A DNA stretch of 41,402 nucleotides from Lachnospiraceae bacterium (lineage in GTDB: Bacteria; Bacillota; Clostridia; Lachnospirales; Lachnospiraceae), in contig JAJPWX010000051.1 in the NCBI GenBank assembly GCA_021205755.1, positions 12,529 to 53,930 of the forward strand, read 5' to 3'. The position numbers and the translations under genes were made by a program. This document shows positions 24,146-32,509 of the stretch, one piece after another. The notes below the pieces were generated by a model. That model did not search any database and had not been told where the DNA came from. It saw nothing but the letters and a program-made list of their open reading frames with translations. Each line of letters starts with the position of its first letter. Positions within the stretch are counted from its first letter, which is position 1.

Positions 24146-25642
24146 ATGGGTGAAGTGATTTTGACAATGAAGGACATCGACAAGTCTTTCCCCGGCGTAC
24201 ATGCGCTGGATCATGTACAGTTTGAATTGCGCAGGGGTGAGGTACACGCGCTGATGGGTGAGAACGGCGCGGGAAAGTCGACGTTGATGAAGGTACTGAC
24301 CGGTATTTATACGAAAGATTCCGGTACCATTACATATGAAGGCAGAGAAGTGGAGTTTCACAATGCGAAGGAGGCGCAGGACGCCGGAGTCGTGATTGTG
24401 CATCAGGAACTGAATATGCTGAACCATCTGACGGTTGCGCAGAATATTTTCATTGGCAGAGAGCCAAAGAAGGGCTTTGGTATTGATGATAAAAAGATGC
24501 GGGAGGATTCAACGGCGCTTTTCAGAAAACTGAATATTGATATTGACCCAGCGGCGACGATGGGTGACCTGACGGTCGGCAAACAGCAGATGTGCGAAAT
24601 AGCGAAAGCTATTTCACATGATGCGAAGGTGATTGTATTCGATGAGCCGTCGGCTGCGCTGACGGAGGCGGAGATTGATGAGCTGTTCAAGATTATCCGT
24701 GACCTGCGCAGTCAGCAAATCGGTATTATATACATCTCACACCGTATGGATGAGATCAAGGTTATTACGGACCGGGTAACGGTTATGCGTGACGGGACTT
24801 ATGTAGGAACTCTGATTACTGAGGAATGCACGAAGAATGACATTGTCAACATGATGGTCGGCCGCGTGATCTATGAGGATCCAAAGACTGTCAGCCTTGT
24901 GCCGAAGGATGCGCCGGTGGTGCTGAAGGTTGAGAATCTGAATGCGGGAAGAATGGTGCAGAATGTCAGTTTTGAGCTTCACAAAGGAGAAATCCTCGGA
25001 TTTTCCGGCCTGATGGGGGCGGGACGCACAGAGACAGCGCGGGCGATTTTCGGCGCGGATGAAAAAGAGAGCGGGGATATTTACGTAAATGGAGAAAAGG
25101 TGACCATCAATTCTCCGCAGGACGCGGTAAAGCATGGCATCGGCTACCTTTCCGAAGACCGGAAACGTTATGGGATTGTTGTGCAGAAATCTATTTCGGA
25201 GAACACGACGCTGGCCTGTCTGGAGGAATATATGAACGGCATCTTTATTGATAAGAAACGTGAAGGTGAGGCCGCACAGAAGTTTGTGGATTCTCTCGCG
25301 ACAAAGACGCCGAGCGTAGACCAGCTGGTAGTGAATCTTTCCGGCGGCAATCAGCAGAAAGTGGTTATCGCGAAATGGCTCTGTAAAAACAGCGATATTC
25401 TGATTTTCGACGAGCCCACCAGAGGTATTGATGTCGGTGCGAAGAATGAGATCTACAAGCTGATGAATCAGCTGGCGGCTGAAGGAAAATCAATTATCAT
25501 GATTTCTTCTGAAATGACCGAGATTCTGAGAATGAGCGACCGGATTATCGTAATGTGTGAGGGTAAAATTACCGGCGAGATCGCGATTGAAGACGCGACG
25601 CAGGAAAACATTATGAATCTGGCGACACGAGATATAGGTTGA
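24146..25642 (+). CDS. Sugar ABC transporter ATPase, tandem type (RbsA/MglA-like)
   Basis: A 498-residue ATPase with two nucleotide-binding domains in one chain, which energises sugar uptake on the inner face of the membrane. Domain 1 has Walker A G-E-N-G-A-G-K-S-T (38-46) and D-E-P-S-A-A-L. Domain 2 has the degenerate S-G-L-M-G-A-G-R-T-E, the signature L-S-G-G-N-Q-Q (398-404) and D-E-P-T-R-G-I-D-V-G. The asymmetry is normal for RbsA. The ATG at 24146 gives the family start, with a GAGG-like RBS; the open frame begins nine codons earlier at a TTG. The 3' end is 14 bases before the next permease start. Confidence 0.94.
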   Translation: MGEVILTMKDIDKSFPGVHALDHVQFELRRGEVHALMGENGAGKSTLMKVLTGIYTKDSGTITYEGREVEFHNAKEAQDAGVVIVHQELNMLNHLTVAQNIFIGREPKKGFGIDDKKMREDSTALFRKLNIDIDPAATMGDLTVGKQQMCEIAKAISHDAKVIVFDEPSAALTEAEIDELFKIIRDLRSQQIGIIYISHRMDEIKVITDRVTVMRDGTYVGTLITEECTKNDIVNMMVGRVIYEDPKTVSLVPKDAPVVLKVENLNAGRMVQNVSFELHKGEILGFSGLMGAGRTETARAIFGADEKESGDIYVNGEKVTINSPQDAVKHGIGYLSEDRKRYGIVVQKSISENTTLACLEEYMNGIFIDKKREGEAAQKFVDSLATKTPSVDQLVVNLSGGNQQKVVIAKWLCKNSDILIFDEPTRGIDVGAKNEIYKLMNQLAAEGKSIIMISSEMTEILRMSDRIIVMCEGKITGEIAIEDATQENIMNLATRDIG

Positions 25643-25656
25643 GGAGGGAGAATACC

Positions 25657-26652
25657 ATGGAAAAATCGACAGCAAAGAAAAAATCAATCCTTGCGGGCAC
25701 CAGCGGACAGTTGCTGGTGGTAGCACTGGTCATTGTTGCTCTTGTGATTTTCTTTTACGCAAACAGTACCAACTTCCGCAAGTATACGACACTTGTCAGT
25801 ATCCTGGACTATTCCTACTACATTGTGCTGATGTCCATCGGCGTAACGTTCCCTCTGATTACCGGAGGCGTGGATTTGTCCATTGGAACCGGCCTGATCT
25901 GCTATTCACTGGTCGGCGGCTACCTGATTTCTTTCTGTAACTTCCCGGTATGGGCAGGCATGCTTGTATCCGTTCTGTTCGGCACCGCAATCGGCTGCCT
26001 GAATGGCGTGGTGGTTGCGATTATGGGGATTCCGCCATTCCTTACGACTCTTTGTACTTGCATGATTACGCGCGGACTTGGAGCGATTATTGTCGGCGGC
26101 TTTGGTATTTCATGGCCGACAGCGAAGGCTCCGGGCGGCTGGTTCCGCAGCATTTTCAAAATCACGCTGGAGTCCAACAGGAAAGTGCCGATTGGAATTG
26201 TGTGGATTATACTGATTGTGATCGTGATGTCCTATGTTCTGAATCACACGAAGGTCGGCCGGTATACGATCAGTATTGGCAGTAATAAAGAAGCAGCCAG
26301 GCTTTCCGGCGTGAACGTAAAGGCTTATCATATACTTGCTTATGTGATCTCCGGCTTTTTCGCGGGACTTGCTTCCATCGCTTATTCTGCGATCTTTGCT
26401 ACCGTGCAGCCGGGTACCGGCGCTGGCTTTGAGCTGGAGGCGATCGGCGGCGCGATTATCGGCGGTGTATCCGCATCCGGCGGCGTCGGAACGGTAGTGG
26501 GTTCCATGCTTGGCGTGTTTGTTATCTGCCTTCTGAAGACAGGACTTCCATTTATCGGTCTGCAGGCAAACTGGCAGCAGATCATCACGGGTATTGTGCT
26601 GATTGTGGCAGTATTGGTGGATGTCATCAAGAAGCGGCGCGGAATCGAGTAA
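25657..26652 (+). CDS. Sugar ABC transporter permease, second copy (RbsC type)
   Basis: A 331-residue integral membrane permease of the same family as the gene at 23074 but clearly diverged, so the channel is probably a heterodimer. It shows G-V-T-F-P-L-I-T-G-G-V-D-L-S-I-G, S-N-K-E-A-A-R-L-S-G-V-N-V-K-A-Y and I-G-G-A-I-I-G-G-V-S-A-S-G-G-V-G. The ATG at 25657 has GAGGAGGGAG upstream. A possible 18-base extension to TTG at 25639 would overlap the ATPase by 4 bases but lacks an RBS. About 138 bases separate it from the binding-protein gene. Confidence 0.9.
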   Translation: MEKSTAKKKSILAGTSGQLLVVALVIVALVIFFYANSTNFRKYTTLVSILDYSYYIVLMSIGVTFPLITGGVDLSIGTGLICYSLVGGYLISFCNFPVWAGMLVSVLFGTAIGCLNGVVVAIMGIPPFLTTLCTCMITRGLGAIIVGGFGISWPTAKAPGGWFRSIFKITLESNRKVPIGIVWIILIVIVMSYVLNHTKVGRYTISIGSNKEAARLSGVNVKAYHILAYVISGFFAGLASIAYSAIFATVQPGTGAGFELEAIGGAIIGGVSASGGVGTVVGSMLGVFVICLLKTGLPFIGLQANWQQIITGIVLIVAVLVDVIKKRRGIE

Positions 26653-26673
26653 GTAATAAAATCGAGTAAAGAG

Positions 26674-26766
26674 TTTATATGACAGCAGTAAATAAATGCG
26701 GTATGCGGTCAGATGGCAGTTCTATCCGGAAGCGGACAGAGATTGTCATGTTGGACTTCATATAAA
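26674..26766 (+). other. Structured spacer between permease and binding-protein genes
   Basis: TTTATATGA (26674-26682) pairs with TCATATAAA (26758-26766), closing a 75-base loop that also contains TCCG/CGGA. Such structures between transporter genes often stabilise the downstream binding-protein message. The role here is inferred. Confidence 0.35.
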
Positions 26767-26790
26767 TAAACCAAAACAGGAGGGTTAAAA

Positions 26791-27879
26791 ATGAACAAGA
26801 AGTTATTAGCTACAGTATTGGGTGTAACGATGGTTGTATCAGCAATGGGTTGCACGGCATTCGCAGACGAAGTAGTTACCGCAGACGGTGAGTATACGTT
26901 TGAGATTATCGTGAAGAGCTACCAGTCCTCTTACTGGCAGGCAGCAGTAACCGGTATTAATTCTGAAGCGGAAGCGGTTGGCGTTACCGCGAACTCCAAC
27001 GGCCCGAACTCTGAGTCTGACATCGCAGATCAGGTTCAGATGCTGGAGGATGCAATTTCTAAGAATCCGGACGGCATCGGCCTGGCAGCATGCGATCAGG
27101 AAGCAGTTCTTGACGCTCTGCAGGAAGCTATGGACGCTGGAATCCCGGTTGTTCTGTTTGACTCTGGTGTACCGGATGCTCCGGAAGGCTCTGTATATTC
27201 CACCATCGCTACTGACAACTATGGCGCTGGCGCAACCGCAGCAGAGAATCTCTATGCGGCACTGGCTGATAAAATTGCAGCTGCAGACGGCGTTGTAAGA
27301 ATCGGCGAAGTAAACCAGGAGTCCACATCCGAATCCATCACAAGCCGCGGTCTTGGCTTCATTGACAAGTTCATCGAGCTGGCTACCGCTGATGGCTACA
27401 CGGTAGCTGTTACTGGCAATGAGTATTATGTAGACAACTGTGCAGACGCAGGCGATGAGTCCACCGCAAACATTATCATCGAAGTAGCTGTTCCGGCTCA
27501 GACAACCGTTGAGCTTTGCGCAACTGAGGCTTCCAACATCCTGAACAAAGAAGACACTATCGGTATCTTTGGTTCCAACCAGGTAGCAGCAGAGGGCATC
27601 CTTACAGCAAATGACAACCTTGGCGTACTTGGCAGCGATCCGGAAACTTCCATCCTGGCGGCTGGCTTTGATGCTGGTTCTGTTATCAAGGCTGCAGTAG
27701 CTGACGGCACAATGTTCGGCGCTGTTACACAGTCTCCGCTTGCTATGGGCATCACCACGGTTGATGTTCTGACTCAGATCGCAAACGGTGAGGAAGTAGA
27801 AGACGTATCTACAGATGGTTATTGGTACAATGCGGATAACATGGAGTCAGATGATATCGCTCCGAACCTTTATGATTAA
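26791..27879 (+). CDS. Sugar ABC transporter substrate-binding protein (RbsB type)
   Basis: A 362-residue exported sugar-binding protein that feeds the two permeases. Residues 1-26 form a signal peptide. Cys21 in S-A-M-G-C could be lipidated, but A-F-A-D-E is an equally good signal-peptidase I site, so the anchoring mode is open. The mature part is the type-1 periplasmic fold: F-E-I-I-V-K-S-Y-Q-S-S-Y-W, the A-D-Q-V-Q-M-L-E-D-A-I-S-K-N-P-D-G-I helix, P-V-V-L-F-D-S-G-V and T-S-E-S-I-T-S-R-G. A strong GGAGGG precedes it. Codon use is biased (GCA, GTA, AAC), fitting high expression. The ligand is inferred from the fucose neighbourhood. Confidence 0.92.
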   Translation: MNKKLLATVLGVTMVVSAMGCTAFADEVVTADGEYTFEIIVKSYQSSYWQAAVTGINSEAEAVGVTANSNGPNSESDIADQVQMLEDAISKNPDGIGLAACDQEAVLDALQEAMDAGIPVVLFDSGVPDAPEGSVYSTIATDNYGAGATAAENLYAALADKIAAADGVVRIGEVNQESTSESITSRGLGFIDKFIELATADGYTVAVTGNEYYVDNCADAGDESTANIIIEVAVPAQTTVELCATEASNILNKEDTIGIFGSNQVAAEGILTANDNLGVLGSDPETSILAAGFDAGSVIKAAVADGTMFGAVTQSPLAMGITTVDVLTQIANGEEVEDVSTDGYWYNADNMESDDIAPNLYD

Positions 27880-27989
27880 TCACAGAAGCAGATGGCATTG
27901 CCGGAATATATATGATTGATTTTGGACTCAGATGACATCATTCTGAAACAAACCCTGGGAAACCGGAATCAGGAATGAAAGGATAATGA

Positions 27990-28007
27990 GGGCTGCTTCG
28001 GCAGCCC
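27990..28007 (+). terminator. UUCG-loop hairpin terminator after the transporter operon
   Basis: A perfect 7-base-pair stem GGGCTGC (27990-27996) and GCAGCCC (28001-28007) closes the stable TTCG loop. The downstream T-run is interrupted (TTGTTTGCTATTT), so termination may be partial, allowing some read-through into the dehydrogenase gene. Confidence 0.75.
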
Positions 28008-28049
28008 TTGTTTGCTATTTCTTAAATATAATCACAGGAGGGTACCAAA

Positions 28050-29105
28050 ATGGAGACAAGAACAATGAAGGGGGCTGTTCTTCCCGGAAACAGCACGGTA
28101 GAATTGAGAGATTTTGAAATCCCAAAGCCCGGATATGGGCAGGTGCTGATCAAGACAAAGGCTACCACGATCTGCGGCAGTGATATTCGCTGTATTTACA
28201 GGGAGCATGTAGGAAAAGGACCGGAGGCTTATATTCCTGGAATGATTGCGGGACATGAACCCTGTGGCCAGATTGTGGAAGAGGGCGAAGGACTGCGCCG
28301 GTTCAAAAAAGGTGATCGGGTAATCGTTTATCATATTTCCGGTTGTGGTGTCTGCAATGACTGCCGCCGCGGCTATTATATTTCCTGCAAGAGCAAATTC
28401 CGCCGCGCGTACGGCTGGCAGCGGAACGGCGGAATGGCTCCGTATATTCTGGCTGAGGAAAAGGACCTGATCGAGCTCCCGGATGAGCTGACTTATAAGG
28501 ACGGCGCACAGGTGGCGTGCGGATTTGGCACAGTTTATGAGGCGATTGAGAAAATCGGTGTCAGCGGAAATGATGCGGTGCTCGTGACAGGCCTAGGACC
28601 TGTGGGTCTGGCGGCGCTGATGCTTTCTAAAGCGATGGGCGCAAACCAGCTGATCGGTGTAGAGATGAATCCATACCGCGTTGAACTCGCAAAGAAACTG
28701 AACCTGGTTGACTATGTATTTGCTCCGGATGACGCTCTGGAACAGATCATGAAAGTGACTGGCGGCAAGGGCGTGGAGCGGGCAATTGACGCGAGTGCCA
28801 GCGATCCCGGCAGACAGCTTGCCATCCGTGCCACCAGAGAATGGGGCAAGATTGCCTTTGTAGGCGAGGGTGGTACCTGCACGTTCAATCCGAGTCCGGA
28901 TATTATCCACGGGCAGAAAACCATCTATGGATCGTGGGTGACTTCGCTCTGGAAGATGGAAGAGCTTGTGGAGAGACTGGTGCGCTGGAATATTCATCCG
29001 GAGGATTTGATTACGCATGAGTTCCCGCTGGAGCAGGCGGGCGAAGCCTACGCCCTGATGGCAGGCGGAAACTGCGGTAAGGTAGCAGTGACCTTCCCAG
29101 ATTAA
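28050..29105 (+). CDS. Zinc-dependent alcohol dehydrogenase (MDR superfamily)
   Basis: A 351-residue NAD(P)-linked oxidoreductase of the medium-chain family. The catalytic zinc ligands are Cys42 (I-C-G-S-D) and His69-Glu70 (G-H-E). The structural zinc is held by Cys99, Cys102, Cys105 and Cys113. The nucleotide fold shows V-T-G-L-G-P-V-G-L-A-A-L (about 173-184) and G-V-E-M-N. Relatives oxidise polyols, sugars or threonine. Following the transporter terminator closely, with a very good AGGAGG site, it is probably part of the same regulated group and acts on a sugar or sugar alcohol related to fucose. It could be an L-fucose or polyol dehydrogenase; the substrate cannot be read from sequence. 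Confidence 0.88.
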   Translation: METRTMKGAVLPGNSTVELRDFEIPKPGYGQVLIKTKATTICGSDIRCIYREHVGKGPEAYIPGMIAGHEPCGQIVEEGEGLRRFKKGDRVIVYHISGCGVCNDCRRGYYISCKSKFRRAYGWQRNGGMAPYILAEEKDLIELPDELTYKDGAQVACGFGTVYEAIEKIGVSGNDAVLVTGLGPVGLAALMLSKAMGANQLIGVEMNPYRVELAKKLNLVDYVFAPDDALEQIMKVTGGKGVERAIDASASDPGRQLAIRATREWGKIAFVGEGGTCTFNPSPDIIHGQKTIYGSWVTSLWKMEELVERLVRWNIHPEDLITHEFPLEQAGEAYALMAGGNCGKVAVTFPD

Positions 29106-29198
29106 GCAGAGAGAAATAACGCCTCCGTTGTTTGCAGCCTGATGAGAGCAGCGTGCTAAAAGAAGATCATACAGCGGATGGCGTGGAGGAGAATGAAC

Positions 29199-30209
29199 AT
29201 GACAATGATTGAACAGACGAAAATTCCCCGCCGGATTCTTTATAGCGGCGAGCGTATTCCTGCAATCGGCCTTGGAACCTTTGGCTCTGATAAATACGGC
29301 CCTGACCAGATTGCGGATGCGGTATACGGTGGTATCCGGGCAGGATATCGGCTGATTGACTGTGCCTCTGTTTACCAGAATGAGGAGCAGATCGGTGAAG
29401 TACTGGGACGGACAATCGCGGATGGATTCGTAAAGCGGGAGGAGCTTTTCATCACATCCAAGGTGTGGAATGACATGCATGGAGAAGGCCAGGTACTGGA
29501 ATCCTGTAAAAAGAGCCTTCAGGATCTGAAGCTTTCGCAGATTGACCTTTATTTTGTCCACTGGCCGTTCCCCAACTACCACGCGCCTGGCTGTGATGGA
29601 GATTCCAGGAACCCGGATTCCCGTCCTTTTTCCGTGGAAGAGTTTATGGTCGCCTGGAGACAGTGTGAGCAGCTGGTGGATGAAGGATTGGTGAGATATA
29701 TCGGCATGTCTAACATGACGATCCCCAAGCTGGAGGCAGTGCTTCCCCTGTGCCGGATTAAGCCCGCTGCTCTCGAGATGGAGCTGCATCCTGCTTTCCA
29801 GCAGCCGGAGCTTTTTGACTACGCCGTGTCGCACCAGATGCTGCCGATCGGCTTTTGCCCGCTTGGATCGCCGTCCAGGCCGGAAAGAGATCGGACTCCG
29901 GAGGATGTGGCAGCCACGCAAATGAAAGAGATTGTGGAAATTGCAGCGGCTCATGGAATCCATCCCGCTCTGGTGTGTTTAAAATGGGCTGTGCAGAGAG
30001 GACAGGTGCCGATCCCATTTTCAGTCAAGGAGCCGCAGTACACCAGTAATCTGGCCTGCGTCACCGAAGATCCTCTGACAGACGAGGAGATGGAGAGAAT
30101 CCAAAATGCAGACAGGCACTGTCGGCTCGTGAAGGGCCAGGTGTTCTTATGGCCCGGAGCGAAAAGCTGGGAAGATTTATGGGACATCAATGGCTACATT
30201 ACGAAATAA
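29199..30209 (+). CDS. Aldo/keto reductase
   Basis: A NAD(P)H-dependent carbonyl reductase of about 336 residues with the aldo/keto reductase barrel. The catalytic tetrad is visible in D-C-A-S-V-Y (Asp and Tyr), T-S-K-V-W (Lys) and V-H-W-P-F (His). The G-L-G-T-F-G N-terminal strand and P-I-P-F-S-V-K-E cofactor region are normal. Four in-frame ATGs lie close together (29178, 29193, 29199, 29205); 29199 is chosen because GGAGG lies nine bases before it. It follows the zinc dehydrogenase with a 93-base gap and is closed by a strong terminator. It may reduce lactaldehyde or a sugar ketone in the fucose pathway; this is inferred. Confidence 0.9.
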   Translation: MTMIEQTKIPRRILYSGERIPAIGLGTFGSDKYGPDQIADAVYGGIRAGYRLIDCASVYQNEEQIGEVLGRTIADGFVKREELFITSKVWNDMHGEGQVLESCKKSLQDLKLSQIDLYFVHWPFPNYHAPGCDGDSRNPDSRPFSVEEFMVAWRQCEQLVDEGLVRYIGMSNMTIPKLEAVLPLCRIKPAALEMELHPAFQQPELFDYAVSHQMLPIGFCPLGSPSRPERDRTPEDVAATQMKEIVEIAAAHGIHPALVCLKWAVQRGQVPIPFSVKEPQYTSNLACVTEDPLTDEEMERIQNADRHCRLVKGQVFLWPGAKSWEDLWDINGYITK

Positions 30210-30222
30210 ATGAAATAATCGC

Positions 30223-30248
30223 ACAGGGGAGCTTTCTCCCCTGTTTTT
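30223..30248 (+). terminator. Strong terminator closing the fucose-type cluster
   Basis: A perfect 9-base-pair stem ACAGGGGAG (30223-30231) and CTCCCCTGT (30236-30244), with a CTTT loop and a run of five T at the end. Confidence 0.92.
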
Positions 30249-30270
30249 CAATTTCTTTTCCACGTTTGCA

Positions 30271-30300
30271 TTGACAGTATTCGCTCACCTGCGTTAAGAT
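30271..30300 (+). promoter_or_regulatory. Promoter left from a deleted kinase gene
   Basis: A consensus TTGACA (30271-30276) is followed by an 18-base spacer and TAAGAT (30295-30300). It sits 24 bases before the stub ORF that resembles the start of a FGGY kinase. Confidence 0.6.
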
Positions 30301-30323
30301 AGACCGTAAAGGAGGGTTTTTAC

Positions 30324-30362
30324 ATGTCGGTTTATTATCTTGCGGTGGATATCGGCTGGTAA
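30324..30362 (+). pseudogene. 12-codon stub of a FGGY (rhamnulokinase-type) sugar kinase
   Basis: The ORF M-S-V-Y-Y-L-A-V-D-I-G-W ends in TAA. Its first 11 residues match, from memory, the opening strand of rhamnulokinase-type FGGY kinases, which continue A-S-S-G-R. An AAAGGAGGG sits eight bases before the ATG and a consensus promoter lies upstream, so the gene start is intact while nearly the whole kinase is gone. The next ATG (MoxR-type gene) is 12 bases beyond the stop and carries AAGGAG, so the stub may now act as a coupled leader. It lies just after the fucose-type cluster, where a fuculose or rhamnulose kinase would be expected. Confidence 0.62.
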
Positions 30363-30374
30363 AAGGAGTGAGAG

Positions 30375-31298
30375 ATGGACAGATTTTTTCAGGCTTTACG
30401 GGATCAGGGGGTAAATGCTGCGCTTTTGGATGATATTTTGGCATTTCGCGGGCGTTATCCGGTGGAAGAAACGCTGCGGGCGCGTCTGTTGCCCCCGGCG
30501 CTGCCATATTATGGGCGGGAAACCTTTGAGATGGCGGCTTCCGCGCTCATACAGGGCGAGAATATTCTGCTGACGGGTACGAAAGCGACAGGGAAAAATG
30601 TTCTCGCGGAGAATCTGGCGTGGATGTTTGGACGGCCTTCCTGGAATATTTCTTTTCACGTGAATATGGACAGCAGTGCGCTGATCGGGACGGATACGTT
30701 TCGAAACAATGAGGTGCAGCTGCGCACCGGTCCAGTGTACGACTGCGCGGTGGGCGGCGGCTTTGGCATCTTTGATGAGATCAATATGGCGAAAAATGAC
30801 GCGGTTTCCGTTCTTCACGCGACGTTGGATTACCGGCGCATTCTGGATGTGCCGGGCTACGAGAAAATCCAGCTTCATGACGCGACCCGTTTTATCGGGA
30901 CAATGAACTACGGATACGCAGGTACAAGAGAGCTGAATGAGGCGCTGGTATCGCGTTTCCTGGTGATTGAGATGCCGCCTGTGACTGAGGATGCGCTGCA
31001 TTATGTCTTAACTGAAATATTTCCGGATTTTACACGGGAAGGGCTGCAGCAGATCTACGGTCTGTTTCTCGATTTGCAGACGAAGGCGAACAACAATGAG
31101 ATTTCTACGAAGCCGCTCGATCTGCGCGGCCTGATCGGTGCCCTGAAGACGGTGCGAGCGGGACTGGCTCCGCGGCTTGCGGTTCGGATGGGGATTGTGA
31201 ACAAGAGCTTTGATTTGTTTGAACGGGAGCTGGTGGAGGATATTGTGATGACGAGGATTCCTGAAAGCTGGACACCAGGGGATATCTTTTCTATGTAA
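30375..31298 (+). CDS. MoxR-type AAA+ ATPase
   Basis: A 307-residue AAA+ protein of the MoxR/CbbQ group, which remodels or loads partner proteins and usually works with a VWA-domain protein encoded next to it. Walker A is G-T-K-A-T-G-K-N (68-75); Asn replaces the usual Thr/Ser after the Lys. Walker B is G-I-F-D-E-I-N (131-137). The sensor-1 region shows F-I-G-T-M-N-Y and the arginine-finger region L-V-S-R-F. The start has AAGGAG eight bases upstream. The adjacent VWA gene is the natural partner, but it is truncated, so the system may be non-functional or altered. The client is unknown. Confidence 0.87.
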   Translation: MDRFFQALRDQGVNAALLDDILAFRGRYPVEETLRARLLPPALPYYGRETFEMAASALIQGENILLTGTKATGKNVLAENLAWMFGRPSWNISFHVNMDSSALIGTDTFRNNEVQLRTGPVYDCAVGGGFGIFDEINMAKNDAVSVLHATLDYRRILDVPGYEKIQLHDATRFIGTMNYGYAGTRELNEALVSRFLVIEMPPVTEDALHYVLTEIFPDFTREGLQQIYGLFLDLQTKANNNEISTKPLDLRGLIGALKTVRAGLAPRLAVRMGIVNKSFDLFERELVEDIVMTRIPESWTPGDIFSM

Positions 31299-31326
31299 AC
31301 GTATCCGGCAGTTTTTAAGGGATTGG

Positions 31327-32379
31327 GTGAATGGATACCTGCAGGAATTTGTGGGGCTGCCCTGCCTGATAATTGGAGAATACGATATGTTATACGATGG
31401 TTTTGGCAGCGAAGGCGTTCCGGGAGAGGAAGCCGAAAACCGCCTCCGCAATCTGATGTGGACCATCAGCGGCGACTATGCGCTGGATACGAAGCTCGAT
31501 GTGGAATCCTATGAGAGGTCAAAATACATCTCTCTGTATGATGCGGTAAAGCAGGGGGCTTTCGCGCGCTTTTATGATAAAAATGCATTTGCGCTTTATC
31601 TCGTGAAAAAGGTTTACTGCGGTGCCGAGGAGCGGCCGCTGACAGAGCTGGCGCAGCTTTGCGTGGACGCAGCTTCGTACCGGCGCATTGCCGAAGAACG
31701 TCCGGGTGTTCCGGAACTGCGGGACAGGGCATTTTCGGATCTGCTGGAGGATTCCTTTCACCGGATGAGCGCCACGCTTCCGGGACGGATTAAGATCGCG
31801 TTTATGAAAAACAGCCTTTACGGAGACGAAGGCGGCGAAAAGCAGGTGCGGGAGAGTGTGCGGAAGCTTCTCACACTGGAAAATCCGGTGCTGAAAAATG
31901 CACAGTATGTCAATGCGCGGCGGTATGCGGAGAAAAATAAAGTCCATTTTCAAAACAACCGGAACCGAATCGCGCGGAATGTGGAGCAGCTTTCGGATGA
32001 ACTGCGACGGTCTCTGAACCGCCGCAGTGAGCCGGAACGGCAGACGGCATATGCCGGGACGATCAAGCCGCGCCTTTTGTGGAAAGTTGGACGAATGGAA
32101 ACGCCGGGGAGGCTGTTTGAAAAGACTTTGCGCCGCAGCAATTCTGATTTTGCAGTAAACATTCTGATTGATGCGAGCGGGTCACAGCGCGACCGCCAGA
32201 GTGACGTGGCGATGCAGGCCTATATTTTGGCGGAGGCGCTTGCCATCAACCATATTCCGCTGCAGATTACCAGCTTCTGTACATTCTGGGATTACACGGT
32301 TTTGCAGCGCTTTCGGGAATATGATGCACCGAGAGAAGAAAATCGGCGGCTTCTGGAGGAGGACAGTGCCAATTTCTGA
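31327..32379 (+). pseudogene. VWA-domain protein, truncated within the VWA fold
   Basis: A 350-residue product starting at GTG (AAGGG five bases upstream). The first 270 residues form a mostly helical region (M-L-Y-D-G-F, K-I-A-F-M-K-N-S-L-Y), as in partners of MoxR ATPases. The VWA domain then begins, with the metal-site motif D-A-S-G-S at 282-286. The frame stops 64 residues later at N-R-R-L-L-E-E-D-S-A-N-F, so the second and third metal-site loops (a Thr loop and the D-G loop) are missing. The next sequence is the mrp promoter, and no further VWA pieces are found in other frames. This looks like a deletion rather than a frameshift. A short functional version cannot be excluded. Confidence 0.7.
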
Positions 32380-32397
32380 AAAAAATTGAATCATGTA

Positions 32398-32426
32398 TTT
32401 TCATTGGGCATAAAAATGTGTATAAT
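32398..32426 (+). promoter_or_regulatory. mrp promoter
   Basis: -35 TTTTCA (32398-32403), a 17-base spacer, and a perfect -10 TATAAT (32421-32426). The leader to the start codon is about 84 bases. Confidence 0.65.
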
Positions 32427-32509
32427 ACACTACTGTTCCGATCCCTGCCCTGCACATGGCGGAGATCGCAGATAATTGAATGAAATTGAATAATCAGGAG
32501 GAAAGAAAG

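Noticed and set aside
28593-29963. 456-codon minus-strand frame spanning the alcohol dehydrogenase and aldo/keto reductase
   Set aside because: It crosses two clear genes and their spacer in the opposite direction and has no recognisable domain; it is a shadow.
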